Shown here piece after piece: positions 1-10,254 of a stretch of DNA of 64,000 bases. Every line of letters starts with the position of its first letter. The first letter of the stretch is position 1. A program made the position numbers and the translations under genes. The DNA is from Hydractinia symbiolongicarpus. Taxonomy: Eukaryota; Cnidaria; Hydrozoa; Anthoathecata; Hydractiniidae. Below the pieces are notes generated by a model. That model ran no database searches and was not told the DNA's origin. It was given only the letters and a program-made list of their open reading frames with translations. Where the stretch lies: the NCBI RefSeq assembly GCF_029227915.1, contig NC_079882.1, forward strand, positions 11,284,001 through 11,348,000, read 5' to 3'.

Positions 1-98
1 ACATTAAAAATTAATTTCTTTTAAAATTTGCTTTTTTCCACGTAGGGGCAGTTTGGATTATATTAAGAATTTAAATGACTGAAAATTTGTTGTTTTAG

Positions 99-1437
99 AG
101 ATCAAGCTGTTCCAACTGATTCTGCAGAAAAAACTGTTGAAAAAGAATTAGCCATTCAATGTTTGCCCCCTGTTATATTGAATTTTACCTTGCCAGATGA
201 GTACCCGTCTTCGGCACCACCTAAATATACACTTGCTTGCAAATGGTTGTCAGTTATTCATGTAAGATGCCATTTTATTATTATATTTCCGATACATTCA
301 AATTATAAGAGAAAACATTTTACATTTTTCTATATATTTTTATAGCTTACGAAACTTTGTGGTTGTCTTGATAATGTGTGGAACGAGCAGGGACCGGATT
401 TTGAAGTTCTCTTTGAATGGATTCAGCTGCTAACGGATAATACTCTTTCAATACTAGAGATTACGTCGTCATATCATATTTCGGTAGTACCGTTGAAATA
501 CAGAAGGCAAAGTTTTAAAGAATTTAAGAAATTAAAAATAGACCCTCGTACACACCAAGATGTGACGTCAGTAACAGATTTGATAACATACTTGATTGAT
601 TATGATTTAAAGGAGAGAGAGAATATTTTTAACCAAACTTATTTTAACTGTGGTGTCTGTTTCAACGAGAAAATTGGATCAGATTGTATCAGCTTCCCTT
701 TATGTAACCATGTTTATTGCATGGAATGCATGACCGATTATTTTAATATTCAAATAGCTGATGGTTCAGTACGTGCCTTAACGTGCCCGGAAGATAAATG
801 TGATACACAAGCTGACCCTTTGTTAGTTAAAAAGCTTGTTCCAGCTGATGTGTACGACAAATATGACAAATTCCTTCTGCAAAGTACATTGGAATGTATG
901 AATGAAATAACTTATTGTCCAAGATTAGAATGTCAAGCAGCTGTATTAATTGAAACAGATGATAACCTTGGTAGATGTCCAGTTTGTCATTTTGTTTTTT
1001 GTTCTTTATGCAAACGTTCGTATCATGGCGTTGCGAAATGTCCTATCAAAAACGAAGAAATGCAGAAATTGAGAAATGAGTATTTGTCAGGAACTGCCGA
1101 ACAGAGAGCAGAGTTGGAAAGGCGTTATGGCAAAAAGAAGTTGACACAGGCAATTGAAGAACACTATTCGGAAGCGTGGTTGGAAACATTTTCAAAGAAG
1201 TGTCCTGAATGTTCTACAAATATTCAAAAAATTGATGGGTGCAATAAAATGACTTGTTATAAATGCAGAAAAAACTTTTGTTGGCTATGTTGTAAAATCT
1301 TAACCGGTGACCCTTATTTGCATTTTAATGATCAGAAAACTGGATGTTTCAACAAACTATTTCACGGTATTGAAATTGACGAGTTTGACGAAGATAGTGA
1401 AGATGAAGATGGATGGGTAAATTTTGTTCGAATGTGA
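99..1437 (+). CDS. RNF14: RNF14-like RWD/RBR E3 ubiquitin ligase, 3' part of the gene
   Basis: Two exons are visible: 99-261 (acceptor TTTTAG, donor GTAAGA) and 346-1437 (acceptor TATAG, stop TGA at 1435-1437). The 5' exons lie before the window. The first exon encodes part of an RWD domain (LPDEYPSSAPP, then ACKWL). The large exon encodes the RING1-IBR-RING2 module: RING1 begins at CGVC (649) and runs to CPEDKC, the IBR has CPVCHFVFCSLC (about 978-1014), and RING2 begins at KKCPEC (about 1195). The expected catalytic cysteine of RBR ligases is the IDGC cysteine at 1240-1242. RBR ligases take ubiquitin from an E2 onto this cysteine before passing it to the substrate. An acidic tail (DEFDEDSEDEDGW) ends the protein. 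RWD plus RBR is the RNF14/ARA54 arrangement and argues against Ariadne or parkin. No frameshift or missing ligand was seen. Confidence 0.9.
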
Positions 1438-1596
1438 TGTCAAGCTATGCAGAAAATGAGATATAAATTATTAAAGCTACTTTTAAAGTAGTAAAAGATT
1501 TCAGCACGACATGCAACATATAGGTTTGTTACATAATAATTTGGAATTGACAAACTTTCTAGTCAATCTTTTTCTCAATTTATATTGATGAAATGC

Positions 1597-1630
1597 ATAT
1601 TTATTTATGCGTATACGTATAAATAAATAT
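1597..1630. repeat. 34 bp near-perfect palindrome in RNF14 3' flank
   Basis: The arms ATATTTATTTAT and ATAAATAAATAT flank GCGTATACGT, with a single mismatched pair over 34 bp. It lies about 160 bp after the RNF14 stop and contains an AATAAA (1622-1627), so it may sit at or near the mRNA 3' end. Confidence 0.6.
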
Positions 1631-3945
1631 ACGTATATTTATAAGTTTAACGGCTGCTTTCCACTTCAACTTTCTGTGAAAGTGAGCAGACTAGGACAGA
1701 AAGATTTCAGAGCCAATTGAAAAATTTTATTTTTCGTTCTATTTCGAGGGAATTTTTAAAGATTTGAACTTAATCTGTTTGTTGCGTGCAGGAACAACAG
1801 GTATAAAATTATTTAGCCAACCAGTTTATCTTATTTCGTGAAAATTGCATTACTTTCTGTGTTAAAAAAGTTACAATTACCTGCAGAATTCAATGAGCTC
1901 AATCTCTGCAATTTCCGACGATTCGCGTATAATAAACGGACCACTCAAAAGGTGACGGTGCAAGAAATTAAACACGCTTTAGGACGACATAGACAACCTG
2001 TTTAATTAATTTTTATGATAAATTTGCTACTTTTTTATTTTTATTTTGTTTTATTTTGACGAAGAAACAGAGACAACCAAGGAGCTGCATATGTTAAAAA
2101 CTGCTACCAGCTTTCTGTTTTGTCCTCAGTAATCATAAACTTTTCCACCGCTATTAGCTCGACTTTCGTGTAAGTCACTAAAGTCGAAAACCAACAAAGG
2201 CTTTTGCAACACTAAAAATGTTACTCCTGTAAGTAAGAAAAAAGTGTTCTGGAGATTGCTAAGCAAGATGCTTAGTTTTGGGACTTATTCAAGGCCTAGA
2301 CTCCTAAAACTAAGTTGCTTATAAAAAAACCCACTAGGTATTCAAGTTTGTTTTTGTATTATATTTTATTACTTTCGGCTAGAACTTATAAATTTTTCTA
2401 TTGTAAATCTATTTAAAAAATCATACTAGCTTACTTGGCTTAAAGCCACTATTTTTTTTTTTTTTTTTTGATTGATGTTAGCAAACCGAAAAGTATTTTT
2501 TATATATTGAAACTCAGCAAATAAAACTTTTGCAAAAATCATACGTTCAAATTATTGGTACAATTATTAATAGAATACGTAAATGCAGCTGTAATTTACT
2601 TAAATTTATTTATTATGTAATATTATGTGGATGAAATAAGTTTTTTGCGAATTACGCAACTTTTTTTCCATATTCGCGAAAATTGCTACTTCATGACACT
2701 GCGACATTACATATTTTAATTGAAAAATAAATCGTCATAATACTGATATAGTAATAAAGGGCGATTGTGCGCAGTATAATCGAGTTTCAATTGAGCGTCC
2801 ATCCACTGCGTTCCTCTGAAAAAGCGAATTTTTCTTTCACACTGGTTTGTAATATGATCAACTCATCTGAAGGAACGTAAAGTAAAAAAGAATGTAACAA
2901 TAAAAGAGCGTAGAATACCTACCAATTTTTTTGCAAAAAGAAGGCGGCAAATTTCCCGCGCAAATATTATTTTTTTATCCGGTGAAGGTTGGTATACACA
3001 CCAAGCGAATAAGTAAACCGTTAATCTCTTGTTTATATGAGCTGTAAAAAGGTTACAGCAATATAACTTGATAGTTTAAATTTACGAACTTGCAATTTTT
3101 GGCTAATGCATAATTTTTCCAAGTCAAGCAGTTCGTAAGTTAGAAGGGCAGTGGGGATTATTAGTGGCGCTTTACAAAATCAGCACGAAGACCGTATCGC
3201 AAAGATGGGCAAAATGGTAGCGTTTCGTCAGTGTCCTTTTTATTTTTTTTAATGGACGATGTCATTTTCTTTGCGTGACTGGCTGTCAATAGCTTTTATA
3301 TAGGGATATCACCAAATATTTATGAACTTCATCGTCCCTAACTACTGCCCTGTAGTTAACTACATCTAGGAGAATACAATACTAATATCAGAATTTATAA
3401 TACCTCCAGCTACCTAGCTAGCTATAATAGCTGGCTATCCAGTCAGCCTAATTTTCAATAAATGGATGCTCTGGCATTTGCATGGCAAGAAAAAGATGCT
3501 GGGATTTGGTAAAGAAATGGACTGATAATTATTTTTCTTCACCTATATAGCACAATGCAAAAAAAAGAGTTTACTGCTGAAAATGTAAACAACAGAATCC
3601 ATCTATACTGGAAAGTGTGTAGCTAGCTAGCTAACTCGTTATGCCCTATTCTAGAGCGTTTTTCTTACTTTAATTTGCAGTTTAAAATAAAGGTGAATTT
3701 TCTCATAAGGAGTGGTTGTTGATAAAAGTATCTTATGTCAGACCGGTGACCCAGTGACTGGATAGTAGCTTGTATATATACAACCAGTTCGGGATATAAT
3801 GTATATGCGGATATGGAAACAGTTTACTTGTTGAGAAACAGTGTCCATATTCAGAAACTTTCTTGTGTGTAAAAATAGGTCATGATTTTTGAATTCTGTA
3901 TTCCGAAACCATTTCAGTTTTTCATTTTCCACAAGCTAATTTGGG
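1631..3945. other. Intergenic AT-rich DNA without a recognisable gene
   Basis: No convincing exon was seen. It holds a poly-T run near 2450-2470, several TTCGCGAAAATT-type words around 2650-2690, and AGCTAGCTAG-type short repeats near 3410-3440 and 3620-3640. Confidence 0.5.
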
Positions 3946-4262
3946 TTAGGCCACCATCAAAAATATGTTGTGTTGGCGTTCTGAAGACACCGCTAAAATG
4001 AGTCGGTCAGGCTGTGGGGCATATTTTTTCCTGGGATTTTCAGATCAGGAGTGCCCTGAAGGAATTACTTTTTATCGAAATTAATTGTCGCGTGTTTTTG
4101 TCAATTTGGCATAAATTAGTTCTGGCAAATAAAATTTTCTTTTTGAAAAATATATTGCAAAATTTTTTACTGGTCTTTTCCGACTTACCGACTCAGGTTT
4201 TTATTACCAAAAGTGAGTCGGTCAGAGGACGCAAACACAACATATTTTTAATAATGGCCTTA
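3946..4262. mobile_element. Small TIR element (MITE), GGCCAYYATYAAAAATATG family
   Basis: The left end reads GGCCACCATCAAAAATATG and continues with TTGTGTTGGCGT. The reverse complement of the right end reads GGCCATTATTAAAAATATG and continues with TTGTGTTTGCGT. The terminal inverted repeats are therefore about 30 bp with few mismatches, around a 316 bp non-coding element. GAGTCGGTCAG occurs near both ends internally. There is no reading frame of note. The exact target duplication is unclear. Confidence 0.7.
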
Positions 4263-4440
4263 TATTCTATTGATTATTAGAAATCCCTACCAATAAGAAT
4301 GGGTGACACCCACAATCACAGTATCCTCACCTGACGGACTCACCTGACATAACTTTTGAGAAAAGAAAAAAAAAATTGAAATAACTCCCATGCAAGCATT
4401 TTTTATGCAGTTTAGAATTTGAAAATAATATACTTTTTAT

Positions 4441-4640
4441 GAATACATGTAAGGCGACTCCAATTTAATTAGAGTTTCTGCGGGCAAAGTGGATAGTAGC
4501 TTACGGTCGGTCGGTCGGCAAAATAAAAATAATTTTATTGAGAATGTACATATGGTCGGAACAACAAAAAAATTTTAAAAATAGCAACAGAAGTTAGTGT
4601 TACGACAAATGTTTTTTACTATATATTTTTGCATAACGCA
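4441..4640. repeat. Dispersed repeat with GGTCGGTCGG core, copy 1
   Basis: GACTCCAATTTAATTAG, then TAGTAGCTTACGGTCGG, then ATGGTCGGAACAACAAAAA, reappear in the same order and orientation at about 9163-9310. The two copies are diverged. The second lies inside a larger TIR element, so this may be a solo remnant of that family. Confidence 0.6.
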
Positions 4641-4946
4641 TGCAGTTTATATTTTTTAATTGTGAAGAAAAAAACTAATAATTTGTCTCACTAAAAAATA
4701 TGTAACTAGTTCTTAAGGTAAAAAGATAAAAATACTTCTTAAAAACATTCCTAAAAACTTTCTTGTGGTGTTTTGAAAGTTGTACGGAATATACTTGTAT
4801 TGTTTTAAAAGTCTTACAGCAGGTTATACTTGTGCTGTTTCGAAACTTATACAGAAAGTTATTCTTCTCCTACTTAAGATAATAAAACAAACAATTTTGG
4901 TATTCTTTTTATGTTTTTTTGCGCAGTTTTGGTAGGAAAATCTAAA

Positions 4947-5586
4947 TTTAAGGGACCGTCTCAAAATGTTCGTAGGTAGTTCGTATAATTCGTATAAAAA
5001 ACTTCTTATCATTTAAAATAAAGTTTGTATGTAGTTAGTATCATTTTTAAAGAAGTTATAATTGCACTATTATCTATAGTTTTATATTGAAATTTTTTTA
5101 ACAATTATAAAGTTCGTTTCGTTATACGACCTTCATTTATTTTAATTGGATTTATTATCTAAGGTCTTTAGGGATCAGAGCAATTTTACTAGTCTTTTTT
5201 AAAAGAAGTCAACCTCGTATACTTTTTTCTGGTTTCGTTTAAAGCTCGTATCATTTCTTTTTGTCTTTGAAAAAAATCGTTTAATTCTTATGTTTCTGGT
5301 TTCGTATTGTAACAATTCTGTGCAATTACGCCGGTACTTTTGAAGTTCGTTTCAAGATCGTATAGCAATTTACTTTGTTCAAAGTTCGTATCATTTCATT
5401 TTGTACGATAAAAAAACTTTGTTTAAGTTCATATCATATATTAAAAAAGTTTGTATAAACTTCATTTACATTTTTTATTTTAAACGAAGCACTTCGTATG
5501 ACATTCGTTTCACGAAACGAAGTACTTCATAGTGTTCGTATAATTATACGGAAAAAACATACGAACATTTTAAGACAATCCCTAAT
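4947..5586. mobile_element. TIR element with GGGAYYGTCTYAAAATG ends
   Basis: The left end has AGGGACCGTCTCAAAATG followed by TTCGTA. The reverse complement of the right end has AGGGATTGTCTTAAAATG followed by TTCGTA. The interior of this 640 bp element is filled with GTTCGTAT, CGTATCATTT and ACGAAGTACTTCGT words in both orientations, apparently internal or subterminal repeats. No transposase frame is visible. The superfamily is not assigned. Confidence 0.65.
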
Positions 5587-5732
5587 TGCAAATTCTTTTT
5601 TGGACTATGGTTATTTAGTTGAGAATATTTAAAGTCTTTCGCAGCAGTAAAATCATTTTTTTTAAAATTTATAAATGGTATCGATTGTATTACAGTTTAG
5701 CTAGCGTAATTTTAAATATATATATATTAATT

Positions 5733-6673
5733 CAGGGAATTCCACGAAGAAAACAACACGCGTGCTACACATCGCACGCGTAAATCTATTTTAGAAAATT
5801 TGCGCGTGCGTTTTTTCGATTTTTTTCCTGGTTTATTTCACTCTTATCAGTCTCGTGAGTCTTCTTTAAGTGATGTAAAAGTGCTAAATATATTAACAAA
5901 ACACCTTGGTTCGTTGTAGGAAGTAATTTATAATAGGTAAATAACATAAAATTAAATTTAAACAGTGGACGAAAAGACGCTGACACGTGCCACACGTTGC
6001 ACTTACTGCAATGGTCTGCCATTTTGTTTGTAGTGCTATTTATCGCCAACCTTGTTCCCAGGGTTATATTTTCTCTGTAGGTTATCTATTATCTATAAAA
6101 ATGGTAAAAATGGGAGTCATTTTTTATTTATTGAGGTTTCAAGTTTTGTTTGTTAGCTTTTGGGAGACGGCTTGTTTGGAATAGTTTAAAGTTGTTTTTA
6201 GATTTAAAGTTGTTCTTTAGATTTTTAAAAGTAAAACAAGTATGTTATGTTCTTTTATACAGTTAGAATTTTAAAATAAAATGTTCAACATTTAATTTCA
6301 CACAGGCAGAAAAAAACACATTTAGTTTAAACACGGGGGGAAAAAACACGGCGTTTAATTAACGTTTTTAAAAAAATTTAATTTAACCACAAGTGGTTAT
6401 AAACTGTTTTTAATGATACAGTTGAAGCTGTCGATGTAAAACGATTGATTTTTGGATTACAGTTTTTTATAGTTAAATGCTTAAAGCATAGCCTTAAGCG
6501 GCGATATTAACTACGCTGTAGAAAATCAACTATTAAAATTCATTCGTTAATTTTTTTACTTTACGCGAGTAAAGAGCGTAATTAGCGCGTGCGATGAATC
6601 GCACGCCTGAAAAGCTGTTGCACGTGTGTGGGCGCGTGCGCGTGCGATCGCACGCGTCTCATGGAATTCCCTG
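5733..6673. mobile_element. 941 bp TIR element, CAGGGAATTCCA family, copy 1
   Basis: The element begins CAGGGAATTCCACGA and ends TCATGGAATTCCCTG. It is flanked on both sides by ATTAATT (5726-5732 and 6674-6680), a 7 bp target duplication. Both subterminal regions are rich in CGCACGCG/GCGTGCG words within AT-rich DNA, as expected of transposase-binding repeats. A near-identical copy lies at 57176-58101. There is no transposase-like frame, so it is probably non-autonomous. CAGGG termini recall hAT elements, but a 7 bp duplication does not fit the usual 8 bp. Confidence 0.8.
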
Positions 6674-6680
6674 ATTAATT

Positions 6681-7465
6681 ATAACAAAGGAGGGTGTAAC
6701 GACAATAATCTGTCTTGTTTTTCGTTTGTATTATAACTATTTTAGCGGAAGTAGCTAATTTTTGTTATAAATCACATAAAAATTTAAAAACTTCTGTTTA
6801 ACCACATAACTATTTTTGTGATTACAAAATTAGCGCCTCGCGCATTTTAGTTTTATCGCAGCAAATTACCAGGAACAAAGAATCAACTTCCAGTGGCCTT
6901 AACAACAGTGGTCCTAAGTAAAGTAACGTTATTGATTCACCATGTTGACATTCAACCAACAAAAAACAACATCATTGATTATCTTCTATGCTCATTATAT
7001 TTTTGTTTTCCTTTTTTTTCTTTAAAACTTTGCTTGATATTATTTTTTTTTTTCGTTTTCGTGAAAATTAGAGTAGGTCGGGCCCGTAGAACAACTAATT
7101 AAATTGGAGTCGCCTAATGTTTGTAATAACATAGTCAACAATATTTGTAGTTGTGAAACCACAAGCCTTAATAAATAATGCTCAATGTTTATATCGATCA
7201 GTAAGAAAGAAGATAAATGTTCTAAAATAACATTGCAAATAAACATCACAATCTTTTTACGAGGGATGTTCACTTTTGGGTGTGCCATAGTTTGCATGCC
7301 AGAATAGCATTTGCGTGTGTGTGGACATAGAGCGTGTAATTGCATACGTCTCATGGAATTCTCTGTTACATGTATAAATTAATGCATAATTATTGAGTAA
7401 AAAAAGGAACCATGTTTTACTTTTGTGTCTGTGACTTAGTTATTACACATAAGACAATGTATATA
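6681..7465. other. Intergenic DNA with a decayed end of the CAGGGAATTCCA element
   Basis: At about 7260-7365 the sequence ends TACGTCTCATGGAATTCTC, preceded by a GCGTGTGTGTGG segment. This resembles the right end of the element at 5733-6673 with substitutions. The rest shows no gene. Confidence 0.45.
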
Positions 7466-9496
7466 CAGTACTCGAATCAGGACACTTAACATTGTGAGCG
7501 TGTATCATGCGGGACACGAACGATCCGCGATCCAATCGTCACTATCGCAATAGACAGTTGCAATGTATAAAAAGTAACTATGCTATTGTGATCGTCACCA
7601 AAGATCAAGACCAAATTAAGTCTCAAACTTAATTAGCATTATTTCGGTTAAAATTATGTTTGTTTCCCAAATTCTGGTCAAAATTTTGAAAAATAAATAT
7701 TATTTAGATTGATTTTAGTATAAAAGTTACCCCTTCTATGAGTGAATGGTAAGCACCATTTAAATTTTCTGAGGCCACGGCTGATTCTGGAGACTGATAT
7801 ATTGTCACGTATCTTACGCTGAAGAAGCGCTAAGCAGAAGCAGCGAGATATGGAAAGTACTCCTGCTTTGGCTCTCCTATTTCAGAAAACAAATTATTTG
7901 TGGCACATGAGCTCTCTTCCTTTTTTTTTGATATTCAAGAAATGACATTATTTTTATAATTAAATAATCTGCGATGGTGTGTATTTTCATAAAGCGTAGA
8001 CCTGTAAGAATATAAAGCGAAAAGTGAGAAGATAAGAAGAACGTTTAATTTTTGTGTGCCTTATATGGTCTGTGAAAACGTTTACAAGAAACATATTTTT
8101 TGAAGAAAGACTTTACCTATTAGCATATGCAGAGAGTTTGTTATATTTTTTCTGGTATCGTCGATGTTGTATGCTGGCTGTGTCTAACTCTGTGCAGTTG
8201 AAATGTAAAATTTTAAAATCCTTGTGCATTGCAATCCACTTGTTATCATTTAACTTGTTGTTCAATAAATTAGAAAATTCTTGGCAACACTTAAATATTC
8301 TACTTAAAGAAATTTTGATTAATAAATAATTACTTTCGAATATTTTATCCTGGTTTACACTATAACATAAAATTTGATTCCATTGTATGGAAATGAGGTA
8401 TACCAGTTACCGACAGTACACGGCCTTGGTACATTATTATGAAAGGCCTGGAAAATGATGTCACATGGTGATAACAGGTTGTGTTGTGCGAAAAGTAAGG
8501 GAAGAATTTCCTGATCCAAATGGGAAATATACTATTTTTAAAGAATTTGTTGACTTCTAATGGGACTTAGCATTTTCAAACAAACAATAGCAACAACAAA
8601 AAAGCTACCTATGGTGTTTATTTATCTCAAATAACACAACTTTTCTTCTTTACTCTTTGGTCGAGGAATCATAAAAAAGACTTCTTCATCTCTCCTTTCC
8701 CAGTACTATTTCTACAACCATAAGCTTTACAAGTAGACATTGTGTTTGGCAGAAAGATAGCATCAAATACGCTGTTGCGTTTGTTCACATTGTGTAAACA
8801 ACTTTAAAAAAGATGAAGAGATCAAAGCATAAAATACGTCATAGATCTCCATCACAGATATTGTTTTGATTTTAACATGGCGATTACTGTTGTCAACTTT
8901 TATGCTAGAAAGGGATGTAAAATCAAGAATTTCCTTTTTTTATATACCATCAAAATAAATAGGGTCTGTAAAAAATATTTTAGAAGAAAAAAAATTGGGG
9001 CTTAATTCCCATTTAATCGAGATTGCTGCTATGGATCATGAATAACATTAAAAATATTAAACAATAAATGCGTATAATTTTGTGTCTTTTTTTTACATTT
9101 AATTTTTTTTTTTTTTTTTTTTATCTTGCAATATATTTTTATTGGAAATTGGCTTTTAGAAATAAGAAAACTCCAACGTAATTAGTTGTTCTACAAGCGA
9201 AGTTAATAGTAACTTACGGTCGGTCGGCGAAATAAAAATAATTTTTTCGAGAATGTATGGTCGGAACAACAAAAAGAAAAATAATAAAAAAATAACAACG
9301 GAGAAGGGTGTTATGAAAAGCATATTTTTCTATGTATGTGAATTGCAAAAATCACAATGCATCTTGAAAGTCGACCTAACGATGGATCGCGACTTTCACA
9401 ATACTAAAAAAATTTACTATTGTGACGGTATCGCAAATCGTGCACAACGCGGACGATACGCGGTACACAATATTAGGTGACCTGATTCCAGTACTG
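7466..9496. mobile_element. 2.03 kb Tc1/mariner-like TIR element without a transposase
   Basis: The left end CAGTACTCGAATCAGG and the reverse complement of the right end CAGTACTGGAATCAGG match with one change. Similarity continues, with more changes, through TTGTG and beyond for about 65 bp. TA (part of TATA) flanks both ends. CAGT termini and a TA target duplication fit the Tc1/mariner superfamily. The interior holds only short unrelated open frames, a long poly-T (about 9103-9122) and the GGTCGGTCGG repeat, so this is a non-autonomous or gutted copy. Confidence 0.7.
9163..9310. repeat. Dispersed repeat with GGTCGGTCGG core, copy 2
   Basis: This is the counterpart of 4441-4640: CTCCAACGTAATTAG, then ATAGTAACTTACGGTCGG, then ATGGTCGGAACAACAAAAA. 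It lies near the right end of the 7466-9496 element. Confidence 0.55.
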
Positions 9497-10254
9497 TATA
9501 GGTAAAATATGAAATTTCTAGGTTGGGAAGTAGGCTAGGAATGGCTGTGATTAGGTTAAGGTTTGTAAAAAAATTACTCATAGGAAAATATGTTGATCTC
9601 CAATCTAAGATGACCTTTGAATCAAAATGCTGTCTTGAATCAACTAACGAAAAAAAATGTTAAAATTGCGAATCCCCATTTTCATTTAATTGTTTGTATG
9701 ACCTTTCTATGTTAGTTGTGGCAACAAATTGACCAATAAAAAGGGATTGAGGAAGTGGCATACAGTCCTCCCCAAAGACAGCTGCTAGGAGGTTTTTTGT
9801 ACAATCTGCACATTTCTGTGAAATACTTTATATTTCCATATTTAAGACCTGATGTAGAAAATCTTGGCATTTTAATTATAGTGAGTAATAAATTGCGACG
9901 TTTTACATAAACATTATTATTATTTTTGCATGTTATATAAACCTTTAAAATTTATCAACTGTATATGTGTATAACTTGATTTTTCCTTAAAATATGGTAT
10001 TTGCGTTGTCTATTTATCGTTTATGCCCATTTGTTTCGTGTTTTTGTTTTTAAACCCTAGTTCCCACCAATGCGTATGTTTATTGCTAAACTATTGGATT
10101 AGTTTATTTTTATCTAATTAATTATGCAGTAAGCGTTCACACTGAACCGAATTTTTGATGGAAAGCTAAGAGAAAAAGGCTTAAATGTACATTTGTAATA
10201 TTTTATTAATGATTTATTAGTATTTATGTGCCAAGCTTTAATTTTTAGATTGCA
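9497..10254. other. Spacer upstream of the first carbonyl reductase
   Basis: No exon or repeat was recognised. It must contain the promoter and 5' UTR of the following gene. TTTTTAG at about 10243-10249, just before the ATG, could be a splice (or trans-splice) acceptor for a 5' UTR exon. Confidence 0.35.

Noticed and set aside
5987-6184. 65-codon frame conserved in both copies of the CAGGGAATTCC element
   Set aside because: Conservation follows from the near-identity of the two copies; there is no transposase-like composition or known domain.
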